Numbered from the stretch's first letter, positions 33,685-43,299 are shown. The stretch: DNA of 64,000 nucleotides from Flavobacterium gelatinilyticum (GCF_027111295.1 NZ_CP114287.1:1736001-1800000); one strand, 5' to 3'. Notes: generated by a model not told the origin, from the sequence alone. Numbers and translations: made by a program.

Positions 33685-34019
33685 GACTTTCTTGTTTTGC
33701 CTTCATTTTCATTGGGTATGATATACAACTCTTCACTGAATATCGCGCAGTTCTATCTTATTCAGTGATATCATATCCTGAATGAAAATTGAAGATTTAA
33801 AATAAATTTGGAACTAATAAAAAGGGATTCCCTGTCTAGAGTTGTGACAGGGCAAAATGAATAAACTCTTTTGAGCTTTTTAAGAAAGTATCGTCATGCA
33901 AATACAATAATGTGCATACTAAACACATCAAAGAACTATTTGTTAAATAAAAATTTGCAGTAACCATTGTAATATTCAAAATAATTGGGCAATATACGAC
34001 TTTTTTTTCTTACAAAAAA
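33685..34019. other. gap holding a long imperfect hairpin upstream of the Gre-like gene
   Basis: Outer arms 33701-33724 (CTTCATTTTCATTGGGTATG then ATAT) and 33768-33794 are inverted with a few mismatches; inner arms TCACTGAATA (33733-33742) and TATTCAGTGA (33759-33768) are perfect. The hairpin is about 94 bases long and starts 16 bases upstream of the Gre-like start codon, in the position of a 5' leader. The rest of the gap is featureless. Confidence 0.6.
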
Positions 34020-34253
34020 CTATTCAGTCTCCAGATAAGGATTTAAAATTTCGGCCAGTTCATTGAGCCAGTAAAAGCTGTCTTCAAGTTTATCCATCTT
34101 ATTTAAAAGTGTTTCATTTTCTCTCATTACACTTAGAGCCAATGTATAATTTAGTTGCCGTATAGCTTTGGCTATTACTTTTGGTTCTACGGTTTCGTTA
34201 AAAAATCTAATTAATCTGATTTCTTCTTCTTTTGAAAGGGTATTTGCAGTCAT
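34020..34253 (-). CDS. hypothetical small helical protein
   Basis: A 77-residue acidic protein, MTANTLSKEEEIRLIRFFNE and MENETLLNKMDKLEDSFYWL-like helices ending NPYLETE. No membrane segment or known domain. Its promoter side (34254-34532) is AT-rich. Likely real because of clean start, codon use and helical periodicity. Confidence 0.6.
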   Translation of the reverse strand: MTANTLSKEEEIRLIRFFNETVEPKVIAKAIRQLNYTLALSVMRENETLLNKMDKLEDSFYWLNELAEILNPYLETE

Positions 34254-34432
34254 AGTTTTTAAAAATTTAGTAGATATTTAATTCTATTTTTTATTTGAAA
34301 CAAAAGTATAAACAATGGATGAATTTTAAGTGATTGTAAACAATCGGTCGTTTACAACTGACTGTTTATACATTTGATTTAAAACACAATAACAACTTTA
34401 AAATGTAGATTTTTTTTAACTTTATTAAAAAT

Positions 34433-34512
34433 ATGCCCGGGTCTCCTTCGTCGAGATGACAAGATTGAGGGTAATAAAAACTTAGCGTCTTCGAGCCTTT
34501 GCGGCAAAAACC
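34433..34512. repeat. fragment of a dispersed intergenic repeat
   Basis: CCCGGGTCTCCTTCGTCGAG and AACTTAGCGTCTTCGAGCC, GC-rich against an AT-rich background, with the CTTCGAG and CTTTGCGG words that recur in other gaps (41820-41890, 10870, 12390). Confidence 0.45.
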
Positions 34513-34532
34513 GAAACTAAACAACTGTAATT

Positions 34533-35024
34533 ATGGAAAACTTCGACTGGACTTCTTTCACAAAAAAAATAGCCGTTAAAGCTAAACTTTCGGACATTTA
34601 TAATGCCTGGACAACAGCAAATGGGTTAGAAAATTGGTTTCTTGAAAAAGCGTCTTTCTTTAATACCGATGAGGAACTGAACAAAAACCAAAACGCCGCA
34701 GATGGCAATACATACAAATGGTTTTGGTATTTGTATGATGAACCAATGCTGGGAAAAATTACTTCTGTTAACGGAAAAGATCATCTTCAGTTTACTTTTG
34801 AAGGAAGCTGTCTGGTCGATGTAAAACTAAAAGAAACAAGCGATTACACAATTCTGGAACTTCGGCAGCATGATATCCCGACAGACGATTATTCTAAAGA
34901 AAATTTTAGGCTGGCGTGTTCAAACGGCTGGCATTTTTATCTAACGAATCTTAAATCAGTCTACGAAGGCGGATTGGATTTACGAAATAAAGACAGCGAA
35001 CTGGATCGTATGCTTAATAATTAG
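34533..35024 (+). CDS. SRPBCC / AHSA1-type START-fold protein
   Basis: A 163-residue helix-grip protein starting MENFDWTSFTKKIAVKAKLS. The pattern SDIYNAWTTANGLENWFLEKA at the N-terminus, GKITSVNGKDHLQFTFEG mid-protein and the closing helix SNGWHFYLTNLKSVYEGG define the AHSA1 (activator of Hsp90 ATPase homologue) SRPBCC family. Members bind hydrophobic ligands; the role is unknown. Followed by the PhzF gene 58 bases later. Confidence 0.88.
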   Translation: MENFDWTSFTKKIAVKAKLSDIYNAWTTANGLENWFLEKASFFNTDEELNKNQNAADGNTYKWFWYLYDEPMLGKITSVNGKDHLQFTFEGSCLVDVKLKETSDYTILELRQHDIPTDDYSKENFRLACSNGWHFYLTNLKSVYEGGLDLRNKDSELDRMLNN

Positions 35025-35034
35025 GATAATGTAT

Positions 35035-35042
35035 TATATTTG
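35035..35042 (+). promoter_or_regulatory. TAnnTTTG element before the PhzF-like gene
   Basis: TATATTTG, 41 bases before the start codon. No clear -33 TTG. Confidence 0.45.
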
Positions 35043-35082
35043 AGTAGGTTTCTATTATATATTTAATTCTCCTAAATCAAAA

Positions 35083-35880
35083 ATGAAAACGTATTTTGTT
35101 GACTCTTTTACAAACGAAAAATTTAAAGGAAATCCCGCCGCAGTCTGTCTTCCTGACATAGAATTAGATGCAGAAAGTATGCAGCATATTGCGGCAGAAA
35201 TTGGCTTTTCTGAAACTGCATTTATTAAACAAATAAAAGATAATACATACAGCATCCGGTTTTTTAGTCCAAAAACTGAAATTCCATTATGCGGTCATGC
35301 GACACTGGCTTCGTCTAAAATTCTTTTCAGTACAACTTTATTTGACAGTATTAAATTTATTAATTGCAATGATGTTGAGTTGTTTATTGAAAAAGAAACA
35401 GATAAAATCAAAATGCAATTTCCGGTTTACGATCTTGAAGAAACCGAAGTTCCTCAAAAATTGCTGGATGCGCTTGGAATTTCTGAAATTATAGAAAAAA
35501 AGTACAGTCCAAACAATAAAATAATTTTAATTGAAATTGAAAGCGCCGATGATCTGGCAAATTTAAAACCAGATTTTACTGCCTTACTAAATTCACATAC
35601 CGGAATAAACGGAGTTTTGGTTACTGCTGTTTCTAACAACGAAAATTTTGATTTTCATTATCGCTATTTTTGGCCGTGGGCAGGCACTGATGAAGATCCT
35701 GTAACAGGAGGAATTCAAACATTTTTGACTAAATATTGGGCTTTAAAGCTAAACAAAACAAAATTAAATGCTTTTCAATCTTCCTTAAGAACCGGAACCA
35801 TGATTACAGAGCTTGTACAAGATAAGGTCTACATACTGGGGGAAGCCGTAATTGTTTTAGAAGGTACTTTTATTTTATAA
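35083..35880 (+). CDS. PhzF family isomerase-like protein
   Basis: A 265-residue two-lobed diaminopimelate-epimerase-like fold. The N-terminus has FVDSFTNEKFKGNPAAVCLP, then EIGFSETAFI with the catalytic Glu of PhzF, RFFSPKTEIPLCGHATLAS, and the second lobe with FWPWAGTDEDPVTGG. These are the standard PhzF boxes. PhzF isomerises a phenazine precursor; no other phenazine genes are here, so a different small-molecule isomerase role is likely. Terminated by a bidirectional hairpin. Confidence 0.9.
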   Translation: MKTYFVDSFTNEKFKGNPAAVCLPDIELDAESMQHIAAEIGFSETAFIKQIKDNTYSIRFFSPKTEIPLCGHATLASSKILFSTTLFDSIKFINCNDVELFIEKETDKIKMQFPVYDLEETEVPQKLLDALGISEIIEKKYSPNNKIILIEIESADDLANLKPDFTALLNSHTGINGVLVTAVSNNENFDFHYRYFWPWAGTDEDPVTGGIQTFLTKYWALKLNKTKLNAFQSSLRTGTMITELVQDKVYILGEAVIVLEGTFIL

Positions 35881-35908
35881 ATAAAACCTCTGCATAATTG
35901 TTTCACAA

Positions 35909-35948
35909 TAAAAAAAGCTGCAAGAAATAATTACTGCAGCTTTTATTG
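35909..35948. terminator. bidirectional terminator between phzF-like and LRR genes
   Basis: ACAATAAAAAAAGCTGCA and TGCAGCTTTTATTGT are inverted arms; T-rich on both strands. Confidence 0.82.
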
Positions 35949-35975
35949 TTAAAGAAATAAATTCTTTTGGATTTT

Positions 35976-37457
35976 TTAGAATGAACTTACAAAAGTTGCG
36001 GCAGGATCTTTATGATCTTTCCATTTTTCATTTGAATAGGCAACATCATCTACTGCAATTTGAAGCATTGAAGTATTGTTTAAAAAGTTACCTCCTTTGA
36101 AGTTTTTATTATTACCTGATTTAAGATTTAGTTTTGTCAAAACATTGTTATTGCAAATTAAATAATAACCATCCTTTGTTGCCAAAAGCGGGTTTTTAGA
36201 GCAATCCAAAGTTCCAAGAACATTATAAGCACAGCTTAAATTAAGTAATTTTGTATTTTGGCTTACATCTAAATTTAACAGCAAATTATTATTGCATACC
36301 AGTGTTGTTAATTCTGAACATTTAGTAACATCGATTGATGTAATTTCATTTCTTCCACAAGAAACAGTTGTAAGAGCAGCATTTTTCGTCAAATCCAAAG
36401 AAGTCAGCTTGTTTTTATCAATATTAAGAACTCTTAAAATACTATTGTTTGAAACATCAATAGTTTGAAAGTTATTTTCGATACAGTATAAAACTTCTAA
36501 AGCCGGATTTTTTGAAACATCGATTGTATTCAATCCAACAGCATTTATATAAAAATATCGCAGTGCCGGGTTCTTAGAAACATCAATACTTGTAAGTGCC
36601 AATTGGCTTACGTACAAATCTTGCAATGCTGCATTATTTGAAAGATCAAGTGTTGTAATTTTATTATCGCCGCAAGACAACATTTTAAGGTTTGTATGCT
36701 TTGTAACATCTAAAGTGCTGATAGAATTTCCGCTGATATCGATTGATTCCAGTGCCAGATTTTTTGAAATATCCAGAGTGGTAATTTCATTCGTAGCTAA
36801 ATTTAGGCTTTTAAGCGCTGTGTTTTTTGAAATGTCAATAGATTTTAGTTTTATAACAGAGCTGCCATATAAATTTGAACATGAGAATGATTCTAAAGCT
36901 GTAAAATCCTGAAGTCCTGTTACATCTGCTATTCCTGAGTCATTAAGACTTAAATTTTTAACTGAACTGATTTTATAGGTTGGCACACTTCCGTTTATTG
37001 GTCCTGAATCAAGCCCCATATCGATTAGTTTTTTCTCAAAAGCAGCATCAGGAATTGCTGTCACTTTCGATTCGTCTGCAGATATGTTTATCGTTACCTG
37101 AAGATCCTGGCCTCCTGATACTACGGCCGGAGTAGTTTTAGTGATATAATTTGCATAAGCAGCCACAAGGCTGATTTTTCCTGTTGGGATAGTCGTGAAT
37201 TTAAATATTCCGTCTGCTCCTGTTGTTACGGTTTTATCAGTTTGTCCGTCTTGTTTTAAAGTTACTACGGCTCCGTTAACCACTACGCCTTCTGCCTGTA
37301 CAAATCCGGAAACACTTCCTGTAGTTGGAACAGTTACAGGAGGTGCCTGCGGGGCATCGTCGCTGCTGCAAGACGATAAACTCATCCCGATAATTGCTAA
37401 AAACAAAAATAATATTCTGCTGATTTTTACAGAATTCAAAGGGTAAAATTGGCTCAT
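35976..37457 (-). CDS. leucine-rich-repeat surface lipoprotein with CarboxypepD_reg-like domain
   Basis: About 493 residues from the ATG at 37457 (MSQFYPLNSVKISRILFLFL); the frame extends upstream to 37484. Lipobox LSSC (lipidated Cys near 30). A carboxypeptidase regulatory-like beta-sandwich follows (about 48-125, SGFVQAEGVVVNGAVVTLKQ). At least ten 21-residue leucine-rich repeats with consensus TLDVSKNPALxxLxCxxNxLT (shown by motif) extend to about residue 440. Probably an outer-membrane or surface adhesion lipoprotein. The direct repeats in the DNA are coding. Confidence 0.88.
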   Translation of the reverse strand: MSQFYPLNSVKISRILFLFLAIIGMSLSSCSSDDAPQAPPVTVPTTGSVSGFVQAEGVVVNGAVVTLKQDGQTDKTVTTGADGIFKFTTIPTGKISLVAAYANYITKTTPAVVSGGQDLQVTINISADESKVTAIPDAAFEKKLIDMGLDSGPINGSVPTYKISSVKNLSLNDSGIADVTGLQDFTALESFSCSNLYGSSVIKLKSIDISKNTALKSLNLATNEITTLDISKNLALESIDISGNSISTLDVTKHTNLKMLSCGDNKITTLDLSNNAALQDLYVSQLALTSIDVSKNPALRYFYINAVGLNTIDVSKNPALEVLYCIENNFQTIDVSNNSILRVLNIDKNKLTSLDLTKNAALTTVSCGRNEITSIDVTKCSELTTLVCNNNLLLNLDVSQNTKLLNLSCAYNVLGTLDCSKNPLLATKDGYYLICNNNVLTKLNLKSGNNKNFKGGNFLNNTSMLQIAVDDVAYSNEKWKDHKDPAATFVSSF

Positions 37458-37683
37458 AATTAGGGTATTTGTTAATTCCGACAAAATAAATTATAAAAAC
37501 TGTTAAAACCTAATTAACAGAAAAAATAAGGCTAATTTTCACATCCGGCCGATGAAATATTCCGCTGGAATATAAAACCTCTGCGTCCTTACGCCTCTTC
37601 TGTAAACCATTCCCAGAGGCAAACAAACCTTTGTACCTTTCTTATAAAATTCCTAATTTCGCTCTTTAATTAGAAAGGAGAAA

Positions 37684-39996
37684 ATGAAGGTCTGTATAGC
37701 TGAGAAACCAAGTGTAGCACGAGAAATAGCATCTGTTTTGGGCGCCAATACCAAACATGACGGCTATTACGAAGGAAACGGTTATGCCGTAACCTACACT
37801 TTTGGTCATTTATGCACCTTAAAAGAACCCAACGATTATAAACCACACTGGAAAAGCTGGGATTTGAACAATCTGCCCATGCTTCCTGAAAAATTCGAAA
37901 CCAAAGTGGTACAGAATTCCGGGATACAAAAACAGTTTAAAATCATCAAAAGTCTTTTTGATAAAGCCGAAGTGGTGATAAACTGCGGGGATGCCGGACA
38001 GGAAGGAGAACTCATCCAGCGCTGGGTCATGAACGAAGCGCATTATAAAGGCGAAATTCAGCGCTTATGGATTTCGTCGCTTACTACCGAAGCTATAAAA
38101 GAAGGATTTGAAAACCTGAAACCTTCTTCGAATTACGATAATTTATTCTACGCCGGATTTTCCAGAGCCATTGGCGACTGGTTATTAGGAATGAATGCCA
38201 CTCGTTTGTACACCGTAAAACACGGCGGTTACAAACAAGTTTTGTCTATTGGGCGCGTGCAAACGCCTACTCTGGCAATGGTGGTTGACCGGTTTAGGGA
38301 AATCGAAAACTTTAAACCGCAGCCGTATTGGGAATTACAGACTTTATACAGAGAAACACTTTTCAGCTATGAAGAAGGCCGTTTTCTGAATAAGGAAGAC
38401 GGGGAAATTCTGGCTGAAAAAGTAAAACAAAGTGATTTTGAAATTGTTTCTGTCGACAAAAAGAACGGAAACGAATATGCACCGAAACTTTTTGACTTAA
38501 CGGGTTTACAGGTATACAGCAATCAGAAATTTGGGTTGTCGGCAGAAGAAACACTGAAAATTGCCCAAACATTATATGAACAGAAAGTCATTACGTACCC
38601 GAGGGTTGATACGACTTTTTTGCCAAATGACATTTATCCGAAAGTACCGGGGATTCTGCAAAAATTAACCAATTACGCCGAACTGACTGAACCTCTTTTA
38701 GGAAAAAAAATAAAGAAATCGCCAAAGGTTTTCAACGACAAAAAAGTAACAGATCACCATGCGATTATTCCAACCGGAATCCAGAACAATCTGCCGTATA
38801 ATCAGCAGCAGGTGTATGATATTATCGTAAAACGTTTTATAGCCGTATTTTACGATGACTGTCTGGTGGCCAATACAACTGTAATAGGAAAAGCGGCCGA
38901 TGTAACTTTTAAAGCAACGGGAAAAGAAATCCTGAAAAAAGGTTTCAGAGTTGTTTTTGAAGATCCTAATGCTAAGGAAAAAGAACCGGACTTACTGCCG
39001 GGTTTTGTCGTGGGCGAAAAAGGCCCGCATGAACCGTCGTTTCTTCAAAAGGAAACCAAACCGCCCAATCAGTTTACCGAAGCAACTTTACTTCGCGCAA
39101 TGGAAACAGCCGGAAAACAGGTTGATGACGAGGATTTGCGCGAATTGATGAAAGAAAACGGAATTGGTCGTCCGTCTACCCGTGCTAATATTATCGAAAC
39201 GCTTTTTAAACGTCAGTACATTGTTCGTAACAAAAAACAGGTTTTACCTACTTTAACGGGAATCCAGCTTATTGATACGATTCAGAATGAACTGGTAAAA
39301 TCGGCTGAGCTTACCGGAACCTGGGAAAAACAGCTCAAAGATATCGAAAAAGGAACTTTTACAGCTTCTGCCTTTATAAAAAACATGAAAAGCATGGTCG
39401 AAGCTTTAGTTACCGAAGTTAGAAGTGAAACGAGACATGCCAATATTTCGCATGCCGCAACGATCCAAAAACCTGCTGCCAAACCGGAAAAAAAGAAAGC
39501 CGACGGAATTTTGGCAGAAAATTGTCCGAAATGTCAAAAAGGAAACCTGATAAAAGGGAAATCGGCTTTTGGGTGCAGCGAGTATAAATCGGGCTGCGAC
39601 TTTGTTCTGCCTTATGTTTTCTCGGATAAAAAAATCACCGAAAGCCAATATTTACGATTATTACAAAAGGGCTCGACAGTAAATATAAAAGGTTTTAAAA
39701 CCGAAGCCGGAACGGTTGAAGGTTTAATACGCTTTGAAGAAAACTACAAATTAAAATTAGAACCCAAAAAAACGGGCACGAAAACATCGAAAGAAACTTC
39801 AAAAGAAGCATCGGATTCTTTGTTATGTCCGAAATGTAAAAAAGGAACTATATTAAAAGGTAAAACAGCCTATGGCTGCGCCGAATATAAATCAGGCTGT
39901 GATTTTAAAGTCACTTTTGATGAAGTCCGCGCGAAACTAAAAGACCAAAAACCAACAAAAGAATTGGTACATTCTATTTTGTCATCGAGCATTTAA
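37684..39996 (+). CDS. topB: DNA topoisomerase III
   Basis: A 770-residue type IA topoisomerase. TOPRIM domain (about 1-145) with AEKPSVAREIASVLG and the metal-binding NCGDAGQEGELI. Active-site Tyr in VITYPRVDTTFLP (about residue 305). Zinc-binding C-terminal motifs appear as two copies of CPKCxKGxxxKGKxAxGCxEYKSGCDF (about 615-650 and 715-750). It relaxes single-stranded negative supercoils and decatenates replication intermediates. Bacteroidetes often carry several copies, some on conjugative elements; here it sits between core genes with normal composition. Confidence 0.92.
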   Translation: MKVCIAEKPSVAREIASVLGANTKHDGYYEGNGYAVTYTFGHLCTLKEPNDYKPHWKSWDLNNLPMLPEKFETKVVQNSGIQKQFKIIKSLFDKAEVVINCGDAGQEGELIQRWVMNEAHYKGEIQRLWISSLTTEAIKEGFENLKPSSNYDNLFYAGFSRAIGDWLLGMNATRLYTVKHGGYKQVLSIGRVQTPTLAMVVDRFREIENFKPQPYWELQTLYRETLFSYEEGRFLNKEDGEILAEKVKQSDFEIVSVDKKNGNEYAPKLFDLTGLQVYSNQKFGLSAEETLKIAQTLYEQKVITYPRVDTTFLPNDIYPKVPGILQKLTNYAELTEPLLGKKIKKSPKVFNDKKVTDHHAIIPTGIQNNLPYNQQQVYDIIVKRFIAVFYDDCLVANTTVIGKAADVTFKATGKEILKKGFRVVFEDPNAKEKEPDLLPGFVVGEKGPHEPSFLQKETKPPNQFTEATLLRAMETAGKQVDDEDLRELMKENGIGRPSTRANIIETLFKRQYIVRNKKQVLPTLTGIQLIDTIQNELVKSAELTGTWEKQLKDIEKGTFTASAFIKNMKSMVEALVTEVRSETRHANISHAATIQKPAAKPEKKKADGILAENCPKCQKGNLIKGKSAFGCSEYKSGCDFVLPYVFSDKKITESQYLRLLQKGSTVNIKGFKTEAGTVEGLIRFEENYKLKLEPKKTGTKTSKETSKEASDSLLCPKCKKGTILKGKTAYGCAEYKSGCDFKVTFDEVRAKLKDQKPTKELVHSILSSSI

Positions 39997-40133
39997 TTTT
40001 TTTTTTGACGCGAATTTGTGGTAAGCCTACTCTCCTTTTTTTAAAAAAATCGTGAATTCGCAGTTATTACCATTCTGCATTTTCACTCAACATTTTTTCA
40101 TACTTTAGTGGCGCTTAACTAATACTCATAAAT

Positions 40134-40610
40134 ATGTTTCAAAAAATTACGCTCCTGTCTGTTATCATAGCTTTTGTTTCGTGCGAGAAAAAAGAAACCG
40201 TTGAAAAAGACAAAATAAAAAAAGCCGACTGGTTAATAGGAAACTGGGAAAATACGTCTGCTGAAGGTATTCTAACCGAAAACTGGCAGAAATTAAACGA
40301 TAGTACTTTCAGCGCCGCTTCTTATTTTGTAAAAGGAAAAGATACGCTGCATTTTGAAACAATCATTCTGGCTCAATTAGGAGAAACACTGACTTATAAA
40401 GCTACTGTAAAAGGTCAGGACGAAGACAAACCGGTTTTCTTCCCTTCTGTTTCTGAAACAGATACACAGCTTGTTTTTGAAAATCAGAAACACGATTATC
40501 CGCAAAAAATCACCTATACAAAAAGTGCTGATAATTCTTTGACAACTGAAATTTCCGGAAAAATTGACGGGAAACCGAGTTCGGAAAAGTTTGTTATGAC
40601 AAAGAAGTAA
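40134..40610 (+). CDS. DUF6265 family lipoprotein, copy 1
   Basis: A 158-residue lipoprotein (signal MFQKITLLSVIIAFVSC, lipid Cys17). A single calycin-like beta-barrel domain follows with ADWLIGNWENTSAEG, ENWQKLNDSTFSAASYFV and FENQKHDYPQKITY. Same layout and motifs as the protein at 41269-41781, so the two are tandem paralogues separated by a small membrane protein. Function unknown; the fold suggests ligand binding in the periplasm. Confidence 0.82.
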   Translation: MFQKITLLSVIIAFVSCEKKETVEKDKIKKADWLIGNWENTSAEGILTENWQKLNDSTFSAASYFVKGKDTLHFETIILAQLGETLTYKATVKGQDEDKPVFFPSVSETDTQLVFENQKHDYPQKITYTKSADNSLTTEISGKIDGKPSSEKFVMTKK

Positions 40611-40619
40611 TTTTTTGTT

Positions 40620-41201
40620 ATGACCAAAACAAAAAAACGACTCCTTACAATTGCGATTCCTGTCCTGCTTTTTGCTGTAAGCGCTCCCCTATTCTATTTT
40701 GCAACTGTACAATATAAAAAAAGTTTTATAGAACTTAATTCATTAAAAATATCAAAAGTTGAGCTTGAAAAGGGAAATTACAGCTTATATAACATAACCA
40801 ATGAAAAGGCGCCAAATGCTCATTTTGACATTGAAATCGCTGAAAATAAAAAGCTCCGGCATTTAAAAATTTCAGTATTACAAAGCAAGAAAAGCTGGTT
40901 CATAGGTGCAGCCTCAACCGTTACATTAAACGATAAAAAATACCAGCTTTTACGAGACATTACCATTTCTCAAAATGGACTTTATTCTGTTGCTGTTGCT
41001 AATCCGGAAGCAATTAAGGTAAATCTGGCAATTCAGAACCAAAGTGCCGACAGTCATTTTTTTAAATTGATTTTGATTTATTATGGCATTTCGGTATTGA
41101 GTATTATAGGGCTTTTAATTGTACTGCTCATTTTTCTTGTAAAGGCTCTTCGGGAAAAAAAGAAAAACCAACACAGAAAACTGTTTTTTAAATTACTATA
41201 A
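40620..41201 (+). CDS. hypothetical two-helix membrane protein
   Basis: A 193-residue protein with a transmembrane helix at each end (about 9-29 and 153-177) and a beta-rich domain between (LEKGNYSLYNITNEKAPNAH, STVTLNDKKYQLLRDITISQ). Topology N-in, loop outside, C-in with a basic tail. No family recognised. It starts 9 bases after the first DUF6265 gene, so it is in the same operon; a partner of the DUF6265 lipoproteins is plausible. Confidence 0.7.
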   Translation: MTKTKKRLLTIAIPVLLFAVSAPLFYFATVQYKKSFIELNSLKISKVELEKGNYSLYNITNEKAPNAHFDIEIAENKKLRHLKISVLQSKKSWFIGAASTVTLNDKKYQLLRDITISQNGLYSVAVANPEAIKVNLAIQNQSADSHFFKLILIYYGISVLSIIGLLIVLLIFLVKALREKKKNQHRKLFFKLL

Positions 41202-41268
41202 ACAATTACAAATCAGAATTTTATTATATATTTGATTTCAAACTGTAAACTTCCAAAACCACCAAAAG

Positions 41269-41781
41269 ATGAGATCAAATACTATTTTATTATTCACTTT
41301 CACAGCTTTAACGCTTCTTTCCTGTAAAAAAGAAACAAATCAGGAAACTAAAATTGAAACAGCAGTTAAAACCTATCCCAATATTTCTAAAGCAGACTGG
41401 TTTATTGGCGAATGGGGGAATAAATCTGCCGAAGGCGAACTTACCGAACGCTGGAGAAAAGAAAATGATTCGGTTTATTTTGGCGAATCTTATTTTGTCG
41501 TGGGCGAAAAAGACACCGTTTTCGGGGAGCATGTGCATCTTGAAGATGCAGGGGGCAAACTGGCGTTTATAGTAACCGTTCCGGGGCAGAATGACGAACT
41601 TCCTGTACGATTTGAAATGACCTCTTCTACAGAAAATAAAATTGTTTTCGAAAATCCAAAACACGATTATCCAAGTAAAATTGTGTACGAAAAAGTTGGA
41701 AACGATTCAATGGTCGCTGAAATTTTTGGTATCAAAAAAGGAAAACCGGCATCGGAACTATTTAAAATGAAAAAGCGATAA
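41269..41781 (+). CDS. DUF6265 family lipoprotein, copy 2
   Basis: A 170-residue lipoprotein (lipobox TLLSC near 19). The mature domain repeats the copy-1 boxes: ADWFIGEWGNKSAEGELTER, a FGESYFV strand, and IVFENPKHDYPSKIVYEKVG. TATATTTG (41227-41234) is a -7 element with a start codon 34 bases on, so it may be separately transcribed despite being next to copy 1. Function unknown. Confidence 0.82.
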   Translation: MRSNTILLFTFTALTLLSCKKETNQETKIETAVKTYPNISKADWFIGEWGNKSAEGELTERWRKENDSVYFGESYFVVGEKDTVFGEHVHLEDAGGKLAFIVTVPGQNDELPVRFEMTSSTENKIVFENPKHDYPSKIVYEKVGNDSMVAEIFGIKKGKPASELFKMKKR

Positions 41782-41811
41782 TACTGTTTATCCTGAAATA
41801 AATATGTAAAA

Positions 41812-41910
41812 AACTTTCCGCCTTTGCGCTTCGAGGCAATACTCAAAATCCGACGTACTTTGCAAAATCTTTGCTTTGTTTGCGGTTAAATAATACCCGC
41901 AACAGCAAAA
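41812..41910. repeat. degenerate intergenic repeat between DUF6265 and MFS genes
   Basis: CTTTCCGCCTTTGCGCTTCGAGGC and CTTTGCTTTGTTTGCGGTTAAA are degenerate forms of the TTTGCGGTTAA and CTTCGAG words of the hairpin family at 10913-12465. Confidence 0.5.
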
Positions 41911-41915
41911 ACAAG

Positions 41916-43076
41916 TTATTCGTTCTCCCCAATCTTATTCACCATAAAGATCATCATTATACCCAAAAGCGCCATTATTAAAAACGCCCATTTCATACTT
42001 AGATATTCAGAGATAAAACCTACCATTGGCGGCACGAGTAAAAACCCAAGATAACCAATTGTAGAAATAGAAGTCAACGCTGAACCGCTGCTCAGTTTAG
42101 ACGATCTTCCGGCAATACTAAACACCAGCGGCACCACACAGGAAACCCCAAATCCGATTAAAACATAACCAAAAATCGTGGGATAAGCATACGGCAGGAT
42201 AAAGCAAATTCCAAAACCTACTGTTATTAATATACCGCTGTAAAGCAGGATTTTTTTGGTCCCAAATTTCATTACCCCATAATCGCCAAACAAACGTCCT
42301 AAAGTTACAGCACTGGCAAAAAATACAAAAGCAGCACTGGTTAACTTTGGTGAAGCTTTTAATATATTTTCAAAATAAATACCGCTCCAGTCGTACATCG
42401 TATTTTCGCAGGCCATAGAAACGAAACAAATCAGGGCGAACTTTACCAGATTTTTTTCCGGCATCGAAAAGAATTTCTTTTTAACCGGAACAGGCTCATT
42501 ATGAATACTCATAGGATAAAAAAGAGCCGTAAGAGCCAGCATAAAAACACTCACGCCCAATAAATGGTGTGCCGGCGCAATGTGCTGTGTGACCATTACA
42601 TACCCCAGACCAGCGCCCGAGAAAACAGCAATACTCCACACTGCGTGAAAACGGGTAATAATCGATTTTGGATATAGTTTCTGCACTTCAAGCGATTGTG
42701 CATTAATAGACAAGTTGAAAATATTTCGGGAAGCTCCAAAAATCAAAAGAATAATAACCAATTGCCACACAAAAGCCGCCAAACCGGGCAGTGACAATAC
42801 GATATTAAACATAATAGCGCCTAAAAGCATAATATAGCGGCTGCTGTATTTATTTAAAAGTTTGCCTGTAAAAGGCATCGTGAGCATTAAACCAATGGGA
42901 AAAGCAAATAAAACCGCTCCAAATTCGGCTTCACTTAAATGCAATTGTGCTTGTATATGCGGGATTCTCGAAACCCAGGAAGAATATCCAAAACCGGAAA
43001 GGAAAAAAAAGACAGTATTAGCAATACGGTATCCTCTTGGCGTATACTGCATCTTTTTTAAGAAGGGTAAAATCAT
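41916..43076 (-). CDS. MFS transporter (sugar-proton or drug type not resolved)
   Basis: A 386-residue twelve-helix permease. RNIFNLSINAQSLEVQ and the GRLFGDYGVMKFGTKKIL box (the MFS loop signature in helix 8-9) are visible. AVLFAFPIGLMLTMPFTGKLL is helix 2, and SRIPHIQAQLHLSEAEFGAV matches the YbjJ/FucP-like MFS group. Alternative start Met9 (MQYTPRG) is also possible. Substrate unknown. It is divergent from the first TonB-dependent receptor; promoter spacing suggests independent control. Confidence 0.85.
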   Translation of the reverse strand: MILPFLKKMQYTPRGYRIANTVFFFLSGFGYSSWVSRIPHIQAQLHLSEAEFGAVLFAFPIGLMLTMPFTGKLLNKYSSRYIMLLGAIMFNIVLSLPGLAAFVWQLVIILLIFGASRNIFNLSINAQSLEVQKLYPKSIITRFHAVWSIAVFSGAGLGYVMVTQHIAPAHHLLGVSVFMLALTALFYPMSIHNEPVPVKKKFFSMPEKNLVKFALICFVSMACENTMYDWSGIYFENILKASPKLTSAAFVFFASAVTLGRLFGDYGVMKFGTKKILLYSGILITVGFGICFILPYAYPTIFGYVLIGFGVSCVVPLVFSIAGRSSKLSSGSALTSISTIGYLGFLLVPPMVGFISEYLSMKWAFLIMALLGIMMIFMVNKIGENE

Positions 43077-43243
43077 GCTTTCTTTTTTTCAAAGTGCAAA
43101 ATTAAGCCTTTTAGAACGAATAATTGTCTTTTTTACGCTTTATTAATACGTATGATTTCTAAGAATTCCCAATTGCTAAAATGAAAGATAATTCGCCATT
43201 TTTAGCAGAAAAAGACACATTATTTCAAATCATTACAATAAAA

Positions 43244-43299
43244 TTTGCCCACAAAACAATAATTTTTACATTTGCGCTGTTTTTATTTATTCTAAATAA
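43244..43299 (+). promoter_or_regulatory. iron-box promoter of TonB receptor 1
   Basis: TTTG (43244-43247), 19-base spacer, TACATTTG (43267-43274): a perfect Bacteroidetes promoter. At 43283-43299, just downstream of the predicted start, TTATTTA-TTC-TAAATAA is a perfect 7-bp inverted repeat. Confidence 0.8.

Noticed and set aside
36200..36860. Short tandem repeats
   Set aside because: They encode the 21-residue leucine-rich repeats of the lipoprotein gene.
37684..39996. topB as part of a conjugative element
   Set aside because: No tra genes, integrase or attachment repeats near it; composition is as in neighbouring core genes.
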